Source: Acidimicrobiia bacterium (lineage in GTDB: Bacteria > Actinomycetota > Acidimicrobiia > Spongiisociales > UBA5794). From it: a DNA stretch of 39,517 nucleotides. The stretch's first letter is position 1. Each line of letters opens with the position of its first letter. The position numbers were made by a program, and so were the translations under genes. The notes beneath the pieces were generated by a model. It did no database searches, was not told the origin of the DNA, and saw nothing but the letters and a program-made list of their open reading frames with translations. Below, piece by piece: positions 8,188 through 15,646 of this stretch. Location: the NCBI GenBank assembly GCA_024762335.1, contig JANTHO010000019.1, forward strand, positions 1-39,517. The letters are read 5' to 3'.

Positions 8188-9557
8188 TCGGTTTGATCGT
8201 TGCCGCGATCCTCGGCCCGCTGTACGTCTGGCAGAACAACGACCGTCCGTCGGCCAAACGCTACGGCCTCGGCTCCGCGATTGCCGTCCTCGGTGCCGCC
8301 GTCACCCCGATCGCGATGGGCCAGTGCGCCTTCGCTGCAGAGACCACCGGCGTCGATCATCTCTTCGCCTATACGCTGATGGCCGGCGGCGCATGGCTCG
8401 CGCTCATCGCCCTCCAATCGTTCTTCGACCGTGCAGACGGAAAGAAGAGCGAGAGCGCTGCAATGACCGGCGAGATCCGCACCGGCGGATTCCGCATGGG
8501 CTGGTGGGTCCCGTGGGCGCTTCTGTCCCCGACGCTCATCGTCCTGATTGTCTTCCTCTACCTCCCGGCGATCCAGACATTCACCCTGTCGACCAAGCTG
8601 ACCCGCCTCGGCGCGCCGAAGAGCGTCGATGTCTGCTTCGGTAACTTCACCGAACTCTTCATCACCGACCCCTGGAAACTCGTCGCCTACCCACTCATTG
8701 CGGTCGGTCTCATCTACGGCGCCCGATTCTGGATGAATCGCTCAGAGCCGGGCACGTTGAGCCGCAAGGGTGCAGACGTCGCCACCGTCGTCGCCATGCT
8801 CTCCGTGTTCGTGGCGCTGTACGCCATGTTCTCCCCGGGTGGCGGAGAGCAGGTCGCCTACCGACCCGTCTACGTGACCACCGTCATCATCTCCGTCGGC
8901 ATCGTCGCATTCGGGATGATCGGCGGGCTGGCCGTTGCATACCTCGCATTTCGGAGAATCCGGGGCGGGAGCCTCTACCGGACGTTCCTGATCTGGCCGT
9001 ACGCCATCTCCCCGGCCGTCGCTGGCGTGCTGTTCTTCATGATCTTCGACCCCACAGCGGGCATCTTCACCCACACGATGAGTTCGGTCTTCGGCATCGA
9101 TGTACCGAACTATCGACATAATGCCTTCATGGCGCAGTCGGCGATCATTCTCGCGAGCGGATGGAAGATCCTCGGCTACAACATCCTCTTCTACCTCGCT
9201 GGTCTCCAAACGGTGTCGCATGATCAGATCGAAGCAGCACTCCTCGACGGCGCCTCCACCTGGCAGCGGTTTGTGAAGATCGTGTTGCCCGCGCTGTCAC
9301 CGATTACGTTCTTCCTGCTCGTCACAAACCTCACGTATGCCTTCTTCGAGGTGTACGCGACGATCGACTTCATGACGAAGGGCGCGCCGGCCGGAAAGAC
9401 GTCGGTCGCGATCTACGAGATCATTCGAGTCGGTGTCAACAACGGCGACCTCGGGCGTGGCGCGGCGCAGTCGGTGCTGCTCTTCGCCGCCGTCATCGCC
9501 GTCACCCTGTGGCAGTTCCGCACCAGCGGTAGCCGCGTCAGCTACGGAGGTTCGTGA
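8181..9557 (+). CDS. ABC transporter permease, MalF/UgpA-like, with extra membrane segments
   Basis: This inner-membrane permease has 458 residues, against about 300 for typical UgpA. The canonical part has the SPTLIVLIVFLYLPAIQTF helix (from about residue 112) and the cytoplasmic EAA loop EAALLDGASTWQRFVKIVLP that contacts the ATPase. Two additions are visible. About 95 N-terminal residues carry two or three hydrophobic segments. An insertion of about 90 residues after FGNFTELF contains two more predicted helices (YPLIAVGLIYGARFW; VATVVAMLSVFVALYAMF). The stop overlaps the next start (TGATG). The start at 8181 is set by the overlapping leader frame and by an in-frame stop just upstream. Together with the next gene it should form the import channel. 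Confidence 0.88.
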   Translation: MLIGLIVAAILGPLYVWQNNDRPSAKRYGLGSAIAVLGAAVTPIAMGQCAFAAETTGVDHLFAYTLMAGGAWLALIALQSFFDRADGKKSESAAMTGEIRTGGFRMGWWVPWALLSPTLIVLIVFLYLPAIQTFTLSTKLTRLGAPKSVDVCFGNFTELFITDPWKLVAYPLIAVGLIYGARFWMNRSEPGTLSRKGADVATVVAMLSVFVALYAMFSPGGGEQVAYRPVYVTTVIISVGIVAFGMIGGLAVAYLAFRRIRGGSLYRTFLIWPYAISPAVAGVLFFMIFDPTAGIFTHTMSSVFGIDVPNYRHNAFMAQSAIILASGWKILGYNILFYLAGLQTVSHDQIEAALLDGASTWQRFVKIVLPALSPITFFLLVTNLTYAFFEVYATIDFMTKGAPAGKTSVAIYEIIRVGVNNGDLGRGAAQSVLLFAAVIAVTLWQFRTSGSRVSYGGS

Positions 9558-10411
9558 TGGCTGGTGCCGGACTTTCCCCGGGTGTTCAGAAGAAGACGTT
9601 CTTCCGAGGGCGGCAATGGCCGTATCACCTCAGTCTGACCGTCACGGCAGTCGTCATCGCGTTCCCGCTTCTCTACGCGGCACTGATCGCCACACAGAAC
9701 AATACGGAGATCTTCGCGTTCCAGCTGACGCCGGGGAGCGCGCTCAAGTCGAACTTCGACGCCGTTTGGTTCGGCCGGGATTTCGCGGGGGCGATGTGGA
9801 ATTCGACGATTCAGACATTCGTCGTGACGATCGGGAAGACCGTCCTGTCGCTCCTCGCGGGCCTCGCGTTCGTTTACTTCAAGTTCCGCGGCAAGTGGGT
9901 CGTCTTCTTCTTCGTGCTGGTCACCTTGATGATGCCGACCGAGGTCATGATCCTGGCAATGTTCCGCTTGGTCTCCGGCTTCGGCTGGCAGGACAGCATG
10001 CTGGCGATCACGGTGCCGTTCCTCGCATCGGCGACCGGGGCGTTCCTGTTCCGCCAGCACTTCGCGAACCTTCCCTCCGAACTGCTCGAAGCGTCGCAGA
10101 TCGATGGGGCGTCACCGCTCCAGTTCCTCACGAGGGTGATCATTCCGATCTCGTGGAACGTCATCGCGGCCCTGTTCGTCATCCAGTTCGTCTACACGTG
10201 GAACATGTTCCTCTGGCCGAGCCTGATCATCCGTGACGAGAACAAGCAGGTCGTGCAGGTCGCCCTCCAGACGCTGACGAACATCGACGGCGCGTTGACA
10301 TATGGACCGTTGATGCTGGCTGCGATCATCGCGTCGATTCCTCCGGCAATCGTCTTCCTGCTTATGCAGAAGCCGTTCATGAGCGGATTCGCGATCGGGC
10401 AGAACAAGTAG
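9557..10411 (+). CDS. ABC transporter permease, MalG/UgpE-like
   Basis: The 284-residue protein has six predicted helices and the EAA motif EASQIDGASPLQFLTRVIIP in its cytoplasmic loop, the normal size and layout for UgpE/MalG. ACGGAGG lies six bases before the ATG at 9557, which overlaps the previous stop as TGATG; a GTG three bases earlier is possible. It pairs with the larger permease encoded just upstream. No ABC ATPase gene follows, so the transporter must use a subunit encoded elsewhere, such as a shared MsiK/UgpC-type ATPase. The next gene is glycerol-3-phosphate dehydrogenase, 47 bases downstream with its own likely promoter. Confidence 0.9.
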   Translation: MAGAGLSPGVQKKTFFRGRQWPYHLSLTVTAVVIAFPLLYAALIATQNNTEIFAFQLTPGSALKSNFDAVWFGRDFAGAMWNSTIQTFVVTIGKTVLSLLAGLAFVYFKFRGKWVVFFFVLVTLMMPTEVMILAMFRLVSGFGWQDSMLAITVPFLASATGAFLFRQHFANLPSELLEASQIDGASPLQFLTRVIIPISWNVIAALFVIQFVYTWNMFLWPSLIIRDENKQVVQVALQTLTNIDGALTYGPLMLAAIIASIPPAIVFLLMQKPFMSGFAIGQNK

Positions 10412-10446
10412 GACTTTCGCCTCCCGTCCGGGTGTGCCTTCACAGA

Positions 10447-10452
10447 TAGGAT
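10447..10452 (+). promoter_or_regulatory. -10 box (TAGGAT) for a leaderless glpD transcript
   Basis: TAGGAT ends six bases before the ATG at 10459, the spacing expected when transcription starts at the start codon itself. No Shine-Dalgarno sequence is present in front of the gene. Leaderless mRNAs are common in actinobacteria. A -35 box is not obvious. Confidence 0.5.
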
Positions 10453-10458
10453 CGGGTC

Positions 10459-12072
10459 ATGGCTCTTCGTAACACCGAATTGGCGAGACTCAGAGACGGA
10501 TCGTTCGATGTCCTCATCATCGGCGGCGGCATCAACGGGGCTGTCTCCGCAGCGGTCCTCGCCGGCCGCGGGGCCAAAGTGGCCCTCATCGACCGCGGAG
10601 ACTTTGGGAGCTTCACCAGCCAGGCATCGTCGAATCTCGTGTGGGGCGGTTTCAAGTATCTCGAGGGGTATGAGATTCCGCTCGTCCGCAAGCTCTGTGT
10701 GTCGCGGAATCGCCTGATCAAGGCGTACCCGGACAACATCAAGCCGATCCCGTTCCTCGCGACCCTCGACGAGACGTCGCCGCATCCGGTCTGGCTCGGA
10801 ATGCTCGGAGCAACGGCGTATTGGGGGATCGGGAGCTTCCGCACCCACGCACCCCGCTATCTCCGTCCCGAGAAGATCGAGAAGATCGAACCGGTCGTGA
10901 ACACGGAAGGCGCCATCGGAGGCATCGAGTACTACGACGCCTATCTGCCGGACAACGACTCGCGGTTCGTCTTCGGATTCGTCCGTTCGGCGCTCGACGT
11001 CGGAGCAGCCGCCGTGAACTACGTCGAGTTCGTCGGAGCCGAGCGGCGGGGCGACCGGTGGCACGTGACCATGCGGGACGTCGACTCAGGAGGGGAGCCC
11101 TTCACGGCGACCGCGAAGATCGTCATCAACGCCGCCGGACCGTTCATCGACGGATTGAACGAGGATCTCGACATCCGCACCGAACACCGCATCGTCTACT
11201 CGAAGGGGATCCACCTCGTGGTTCCCCAGATCACCCCGCACCACCGCGTCCTCGCCTTCTACGACGACACGGGCCGGCTCTTCTACGTCATTCCCATGGG
11301 GCGACGATCGGTCATCGGGACCACCGACACGAGGGTCGATACGCCCTTCACCGAAGTCGACGACGAGGACCGCAACTTCCTCCTCGACCAGATCAACCAT
11401 CGTCTCGACCTGCCGGAGCCGCTGACGAGGGACGATGTGATCGCAGAACGGTGCGGTGTTCGACCGCTCGTCGTCAAGACCGGCGGCGGGGAGCAGCGTG
11501 ACGTCGACTGGACGAAGCTGTCCCGTAAGCACGAGATCGAGACCGATGAGGCCGACCACGTGATTTCGATCTTCGGCGGCAAACTCACCGACTGCCTCAA
11601 CGTGGGCGAGGAGATTGCCGAGTCGGTCGAACGACTCGGTGTGCCGCTCGAGAAGGACACCCACAGTTGGTATGGGGAACCGGCGAAGGCGACCCGGGAA
11701 GAGTTCTATCGCCAGGCACGGTTGATGCATCTCGACGACCTCCGCGACAAGCCGAACGTCGAGCCGCTGTCGGACCGTCTGTGGCGCCGTTACGGACGAC
11801 GGGCGTTCGAGATGCTCGACGAGATCCGCCAGGATCCGGCCATGGGTGAGGACATCATCGAGAGCGCCGACTATCTGCGGGTCGAACTGCACCTTGCAGC
11901 CGGCACGGAGATGGTCACGAAGCTCGAGGACTTCCTCCGGCGCCGCTCGAAGATCACCCAGGTGATTCCCGAGAGCGAGGTACGCGGTTCCCCCGGTCTC
12001 CATGAAGCAGCAAGGATCCTCTTCGGTGACGACGCCGACAAACGCCTCGCCGAATACTGGGGAGACCACTAG
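10459..12072 (+). CDS. glpD: FAD-dependent glycerol-3-phosphate dehydrogenase
   Basis: The enzyme has 537 residues. The N-terminal FAD site is DVLIIGGGINGAVSAAVLAGRG (residues 18-39), then LIDRGDFGSFTSQASSNLVWGGFKYLEGYE, which matches the GlpD signature region. A DAO-type substrate domain follows (GIHLVVP; FYVIPMGRRSVIGTTDT), with the GlpD C-terminal helical domain from about residue 390. It oxidises sn-glycerol 3-phosphate to dihydroxyacetone phosphate and passes electrons to quinone at the membrane. The upstream ABC importer could feed it. Transcription probably starts at the ATG (see the -10 box at 10447). The gene is followed within 40 bases by the left hairpin of the DUF559 unit, which may act as its terminator. 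Confidence 0.9.
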   Translation: MALRNTELARLRDGSFDVLIIGGGINGAVSAAVLAGRGAKVALIDRGDFGSFTSQASSNLVWGGFKYLEGYEIPLVRKLCVSRNRLIKAYPDNIKPIPFLATLDETSPHPVWLGMLGATAYWGIGSFRTHAPRYLRPEKIEKIEPVVNTEGAIGGIEYYDAYLPDNDSRFVFGFVRSALDVGAAAVNYVEFVGAERRGDRWHVTMRDVDSGGEPFTATAKIVINAAGPFIDGLNEDLDIRTEHRIVYSKGIHLVVPQITPHHRVLAFYDDTGRLFYVIPMGRRSVIGTTDTRVDTPFTEVDDEDRNFLLDQINHRLDLPEPLTRDDVIAERCGVRPLVVKTGGGEQRDVDWTKLSRKHEIETDEADHVISIFGGKLTDCLNVGEEIAESVERLGVPLEKDTHSWYGEPAKATREEFYRQARLMHLDDLRDKPNVEPLSDRLWRRYGRRAFEMLDEIRQDPAMGEDIIESADYLRVELHLAAGTEMVTKLEDFLRRRSKITQVIPESEVRGSPGLHEAARILFGDDADKRLAEYWGDH

Positions 12073-12105
12073 CCGAAAGGCAGCCCCCCTGCGGCGCCCA
12101 AGCCG

Positions 12106-12140
12106 CCGCGTCCCCCCGCCGTCCCGTCGGGGGGACGGGG
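12106..12140. repeat. Left copy of 35-base inverted repeat (GC-rich hairpin)
   Basis: This segment is the reverse complement of 12608-12642 with one mismatch in 35 bases (G at 12121). It contains a perfect 10-bp stem, CGTCCCCCCG (12109-12118) with CGGGGGGACG (12128-12137), around a 9-base loop. A second shared block, AGCCCCCCTGCG, lies outside it at 12082-12093 and is mirrored at 12660-12671. It could also end glpD transcription. Confidence 0.8.
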
Positions 12141-12151
12141 AGAATCTCTGA

Positions 12152-12529
12152 TTAGGGGTTCCAGCGGAACGGATTAGGGAAGGACGACGGGTCCTCGATC
12201 GCGGACTTGATGATCTCGACAACTTGGTCGGTGGCTTCGATCACATCGTCGTCCCAGAACCGCAACACCTGCCAGCCGTGCTCCACGAACCAGCGATCGC
12301 GTTCATCATCGCGGGCAATGTCTATATGTGTGTCACCATCGACCTCGACCGTCGTGGGTCGACTCCGACAGGCGAAATCCGCGATGTAAGGGCCGATTGG
12401 CTCCTGTCGCCGGAACCGCACACCAAGTTGCCGGCTGCGCAGACGCAACCAGAGGATGGCTTCACCATTGGTCGGGTATCTGCGCATCTGCCGGGCATAG
12501 CGCAGCAGACGGGGATCGCGGCGTGGCAT
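12152..12529 (-). CDS. DUF559 endonuclease-domain protein (Vsr/PD-(D/E)xK-like)
   Basis: The 125-residue product is full length for DUF559. The family pattern is clear: NGEAILWLRLRSRQLGVRFRRQ (residues 21-42), then PIGPYIADFACRSR (45-57) with D51, VEVDGDTHID (61-70) with E62 and D64 in the nuclease-like positions, and LRFWDDDVIEATDQVVEII (89-107). DUF559 belongs to the restriction-endonuclease-like superfamily that includes Vsr; its biological role is not established. I chose the ATG at 12529, where MPRRDPRLLRYARQ fits the family N-terminus; a longer frame starts at 12550. No Shine-Dalgarno site is visible. The gene is enclosed by inverted hairpin repeats on both sides. Confidence 0.88.
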   Translation of the reverse strand: MPRRDPRLLRYARQMRRYPTNGEAILWLRLRSRQLGVRFRRQEPIGPYIADFACRSRPTTVEVDGDTHIDIARDDERDRWFVEHGWQVLRFWDDDVIEATDQVVEIIKSAIEDPSSFPNPFRWNP

Positions 12530-12607
12530 GACACACACATATCGAATCAATCGATCCTGTTCAAGGGGCCTGACAGGTGGACATCGAGATCGGGGATGTC
12601 TTCTTTG

Positions 12608-12642
12608 CCCCGTCCCCCCGACGGGATGGCGGGGGGACGCGG
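12608..12642. repeat. Right copy of 35-base inverted repeat (GC-rich hairpin)
   Basis: This is the mirror copy of 12106-12140. The perfect stem is CGTCCCCCCG (12611-12620) with CGGGGGGACG (12630-12639), and the loop reads ACGGGATGG. It lies 78 bases upstream of the DUF559 start. It may also serve as terminator for the minus-strand DUF559 region's neighbour, but its identity with the left copy is more than a terminator needs. Confidence 0.8.
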
Positions 12643-12671
12643 AGGAGTGGTAGCGACGACGCAGGGGGGCT

Positions 12672-13847
12672 TCAGGTTGCGGCTTTGAGGGCCTGGTCCA
12701 GGTCGGTTATGAGGTCGACTTCGTCTTCGATACCGGCGGAGTAGCGGACGAGGCTCTCTGGGATGCCCATCGCAGCTCGCTCGTCGGCCGTCATCTCGAC
12801 GTGGCTCGTGGTGGCGGGTGGACCGACGATCGTCTCCACCGCACCGAGGTTCGCGGCGAGATGCGCCAGTTCGAGACGGGGGAGGACGGAGCGAACAGCG
12901 TCGAAGCCGCCGCGAATCGTGAACGAAAGCACACCACCGAAGCCGCGCATCTGCCGGACGGCAACGTCATGGCCCGGATGCGACTCCAGGCCCGGGTAGT
13001 AGACGGCCTCGATCGCCGGATGCTGCTCGAGGTGGCGGGCTACGGCGAGCGCATTGGCGTTCTGTCGTTCGACACGAAGATGGAGGGTCTTCGCGGATCG
13101 CAACAACAGGTAGGCGGCGAACGGATCCAGCGTCGCCCCGTTGATCTCCCGGTAGTGGTAGATCCGCTCGATCAGGTCGGATCGTCCGCAGACGATTCCT
13201 CCGAGAGCATCGGCGTGACCACCGAGGAACTTCGTAGCCGAATGAACGACCAGATCGGCACCGAGATCGAGTGGACGTTGATTGATGGGCGTCGCGAACG
13301 TGTTGTCGACAACCACGACGGCACCAACAGCATGACCCGACGCTGCGAGCCGTTCGAGATCGAGAACCTTCAGCGTTGGGTTCGTCGGCGACTCGAGATA
13401 CAGAACGTCGCACCCGCGGGCGATCGAGGCTTCGATCGCATCCGGATCGTCGGTGTCGATCAGATCGACTTCGACACCGATCGCGGGAAGGAACTCGAGG
13501 AACAGTTTCGTGGTTCCTCCGTAGGTGTCTTTGACGGAGACGACACGACTCCCCGGCCCCAGCAGTGTGTGGAGCGTGCCGGAGATCGCCGCCATCCCGG
13601 TCGCGAACGCGGTAGCGGCTTCTGCGTGTTCGAGCGTGGCGATCCGCTCCTCGAACACGGCGACCGTGGGATTCGTGTTCCTGCTGTATATGTGGCCTGG
13701 GGTGTCGCCGAGTGCCACCGAGGTCCACTCATCGACGTCCCGATAGCCGAAACTCACCGACTGGACGATCGGGACCTGCGTTGAACGTTCCCACATCGGC
13801 TTCTGCTCGCCCGCCCACACGGACAGCGTTCCGTCCCCGTACTCCAC
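12672..13847 (-). CDS. Cys/Met metabolism PLP-dependent enzyme (cystathionine gamma-synthase/lyase family)
   Basis: The 391-residue protein is standard for the family. Motifs are YSRNTNPTVAVFEERIA (residues 54-70), GMAAISGTLHTLLGPGS (84-100), YLESPTNPTLKVLDL (150-164), VVDNTFATP (180-188) and HSATKFLGGHAD (202-213), where K206 is the pyridoxal-phosphate lysine. Members perform gamma-replacement or gamma-elimination on homoserine esters, cystathionine or methionine; which one cannot be settled here. The GTG start at 13847 is preceded by GAGAGG at a good distance; the frame is open to 13883 but that would overrun the promoter of the divergent gene. The stop directly abuts the right end of the DUF559 unit. 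Confidence 0.9.
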   Translation of the reverse strand: MEYGDGTLSVWAGEQKPMWERSTQVPIVQSVSFGYRDVDEWTSVALGDTPGHIYSRNTNPTVAVFEERIATLEHAEAATAFATGMAAISGTLHTLLGPGSRVVSVKDTYGGTTKLFLEFLPAIGVEVDLIDTDDPDAIEASIARGCDVLYLESPTNPTLKVLDLERLAASGHAVGAVVVVDNTFATPINQRPLDLGADLVVHSATKFLGGHADALGGIVCGRSDLIERIYHYREINGATLDPFAAYLLLRSAKTLHLRVERQNANALAVARHLEQHPAIEAVYYPGLESHPGHDVAVRQMRGFGGVLSFTIRGGFDAVRSVLPRLELAHLAANLGAVETIVGPPATTSHVEMTADERAAMGIPESLVRYSAGIEDEVDLITDLDQALKAAT

Positions 13848-13887
13848 AGTGACACCTCTCGTTTGCTCCGGCCACGCTACCAAGCGG

Positions 13888-13893
13888 TACGCT
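13888..13893 (+). promoter_or_regulatory. Putative -10 box (TACGCT) of M20 peptidase gene
   Basis: TACGCT lies 22 bases before the ATG at 13916, with AAGGAGG at 13904-13910 between them. The same box occurs upstream of the glycerophosphodiesterase gene (32635-32640), suggesting a common sigma-factor preference. Confidence 0.45.
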
Positions 13894-13915
13894 CTTCGTC
13901 TCGAAGGAGGATGGC

Positions 13916-15157
13916 ATGGACGAACATCGCCTCGCCGATCGGGCGCTCGAACTGGTTCGGGTGCCGTCGTCGACCGGCTCGGAGCATGCAGCGATCGAAC
14001 TGGTGGCCTCGTGGTTCGAGCCGATCGCCGACGAGATCGACCAATGGTCCGTTCCGATGAGTGAACTGGAGGCAGATCCTGCCTATCCGGGACGGGAAGT
14101 CGAGCGAACCGACGTCCCGGTGGTTGCCGCGCGCATCGTCGGCCACCTTCCCGGTCCGACCGTCGTATTGACCGGTCATGTCGACACGGTCCCGGTCGGT
14201 GACGTCGCCCGATGGACCCGGGATCCCCGTGGTGAGATTGTTGGGGATACGCTCTACGGCCGAGGCGCCGCCGACATGAAGGCCGGACTGGTTGCCGCGG
14301 TCGAAGCCTTCACAGACCTGGCCGACCGAGGGAGGGACTTCCCGGGGGAGGTCCGGTTCGTGGCCGTTCCCGGTGAAGAGGACGGTGGAACCGGCACACT
14401 GGCGGCCATCCGGCGCGGCTGGATCGGTGACTTCGTAATCGTCGCGGAGCCGACGGCTGGCCCGGACGGGCCGGAGATCGTGATCGCCCACGGCGGTGCG
14501 CTCACCTACAGCATCGGAATCGAGGGAAGATCCGCGCACGCTGCGAAGCGGCGAGAGGGCGTGTCGGCACTCGACCAGTTCTGGACCGTGCATCGTGCAC
14601 TCAGGCGACTCGAATCCGAGTTGAACGAACAGGAGCAGAACCCCGTTATGACCGCTCTCGGTCTCCCGTATCCGACGACGGTCGGAATCGTTCGCGGCGG
14701 CGTGTGGGCATCAAACGTGATGGAGCGGTTGACGGCGGAGATCAGGGTCGGTATCACGATCGACGAGTCGATCGATGAAGCCGAGGATCGGTTCGAGCGA
14801 ACCCTCCGGGAGGCGCTCGCGGGCGATCCGTGGTTCGACGGTCATCCTCCGACGATCGAACGTACCGGGGCGGCATTCGGCTCCTCATCGATCGACCCGA
14901 CACATCCGCTGGTGGCCGCGGTCGGTCGGGCAGCCGTCGATGTGACCGGGAGAGCACCGTCGCTCGTGGGCGCCCCGTACGGATGTGACATGGCACTGTG
15001 GACGAGGATCGGTGACGCCGCGACGTTGGTCTACGGTCCGGGCAACGTGAGCGATGCCCATGCCGTCGACGAACGGGTGTCGTTGCGAGAAACCGGGACG
15101 GTCGCCCGCACCCTCACTGAAGCCGTCGATCGGCTCCAAACCGAGACGGGAATGTAA
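13916..15157 (+). CDS. M20 family metallopeptidase (DapE/ArgE-like deacylase)
   Basis: The product has 413 residues. Metal and catalytic residues of the M20 family are all present: GHVDTVP (H88, D90), GRGAADMKAGL (D120 as bridging metal ligand), PGEEDGGTG (catalytic E154, ligand E155), and a late His in SDAHAVDE. The dimerisation domain has GRSAHAAKR. Members remove acyl groups from amino-acid amides, as in succinyl-diaminopimelate desuccinylase or acetylornithine deacetylase. Residues 44-68 (WSVPMSELEADPAYPGREVERTD) are an insertion of unusual length after the first helix. AAGGAGG lies upstream of the ATG. It is divergent from the PLP-enzyme gene, so a link to amino-acid metabolism is plausible but unproven. 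Confidence 0.88.
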   Translation: MDEHRLADRALELVRVPSSTGSEHAAIELVASWFEPIADEIDQWSVPMSELEADPAYPGREVERTDVPVVAARIVGHLPGPTVVLTGHVDTVPVGDVARWTRDPRGEIVGDTLYGRGAADMKAGLVAAVEAFTDLADRGRDFPGEVRFVAVPGEEDGGTGTLAAIRRGWIGDFVIVAEPTAGPDGPEIVIAHGGALTYSIGIEGRSAHAAKRREGVSALDQFWTVHRALRRLESELNEQEQNPVMTALGLPYPTTVGIVRGGVWASNVMERLTAEIRVGITIDESIDEAEDRFERTLREALAGDPWFDGHPPTIERTGAAFGSSSIDPTHPLVAAVGRAAVDVTGRAPSLVGAPYGCDMALWTRIGDAATLVYGPGNVSDAHAVDERVSLRETGTVARTLTEAVDRLQTETGM

Positions 15158-15179
15158 CCGCGCTCCTTCCCCGGTGTTC

Positions 15180-15185
15180 TAACCT
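15180..15185 (+). promoter_or_regulatory. Putative -10 box (TAACCT) of DUF805 gene
   Basis: TAACCT matches TANNNT and lies 27 bases before the ATG at 15213, with GAGGGAG as ribosome site in between. The preceding gene ends at 15157, so the promoter sits in a 55-base gap. Confidence 0.4.
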
Positions 15186-15212
15186 CGCGAGACTCAACGA
15201 GAGGGAGTATCG

Positions 15213-15563
15213 ATGGAGAACATCGACTGGGCCGATCTTCTGTTCAAGTTCGACGGTCGGATCAACCGAGGCAAGTTCTGGCTCGGCGTCGCAATTCTGT
15301 ACGTGGTGCCATGGCTGCTCTTCCTCATCGCGGGTGCGGTGAACTCATCCTTCTTGTGGGTTCTCGTCTCGTTGCTGATGATCGTCTTGATCTGGCCCGG
15401 CCTTGCGATCAGCATCAAGCGCTGGCACGATCGGGGCAAGTCCGGCTGGTGGATCCTCATTGGACTCATCCCGCTGGTGGGACCGATCTGGGCGCTCATC
15501 GAGACCGGGTTCCTCCCCGGGACCCCCGGCCCGAACCAATACGGTCCCGACCCGCTCGCCTGA
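15213..15563 (+). CDS. DUF805 family membrane protein
   Basis: The 116-residue protein shows the DUF805 signature throughout: a short N-terminus with FDGRINRGKFWLG, helices at about 24-43 and 47-66, SIKRWHDRGKSGWWILI (68-84), a third helix, and the tail GTPGPNQYGPDP (103-114). DUF805 proteins (YhaH/YhaI-like) are small inner-membrane proteins of unknown function that are common in bacteria. GAGGGAG lies eight bases before the ATG. It is monocistronic and converges on the alcohol dehydrogenase gene ending at 15647. The 83-base gap between them holds no strong hairpin. Confidence 0.92.
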   Translation: MENIDWADLLFKFDGRINRGKFWLGVAILYVVPWLLFLIAGAVNSSFLWVLVSLLMIVLIWPGLAISIKRWHDRGKSGWWILIGLIPLVGPIWALIETGFLPGTPGPNQYGPDPLA

Positions 15564-15646
15564 GGTCCAGCGACGGGGCTGCAAATCGGCTCGTCGCAAC
15601 ACGGGGTTGGACTCACCTTTGAGCGGGCTTTGAGATGGAAAGTGTC

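Larger units (their letters stand above)
12082..12671. mobile_element. Putative palindrome-bounded DUF559 unit
   Basis: The whole gap between glpD and the PLP-enzyme gene is a near-symmetrical unit: outer 12-base inverted block, spacer, 35-base inverted hairpin repeat, one gene, the 35-base repeat again, spacer, outer block. The outer right block ends exactly before the stop codon of the gene on the minus strand. The layout resembles palindromic elements that travel with a single nuclease gene, such as REP sequences beside TnpA-REP, but here the gene is DUF559. Mobility is inferred from structure only. Two unrelated terminators of the same repeat family would be the alternative. Confidence 0.4.

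Noticed and set aside
8161-8190. Frameshift joining the seven-codon leader frame to the permease
   Set aside because: The mini-frame adds only a few residues and ends exactly over the next start (ATGCTGA), a common coupling layout; no domain is missing from the permease.
13848-13915. S-box or other methionine riboswitch before the PLP-enzyme gene
   Set aside because: The divergent gap is only 68 bases and must hold two promoters; no conserved riboswitch helices were seen.
15564-15646. Terminator between the DUF805 and alcohol dehydrogenase genes
   Set aside because: TGAGGTCCA and TGGACTCA pair only with a bulge across a loop of about 40 bases, which is too weak to call.
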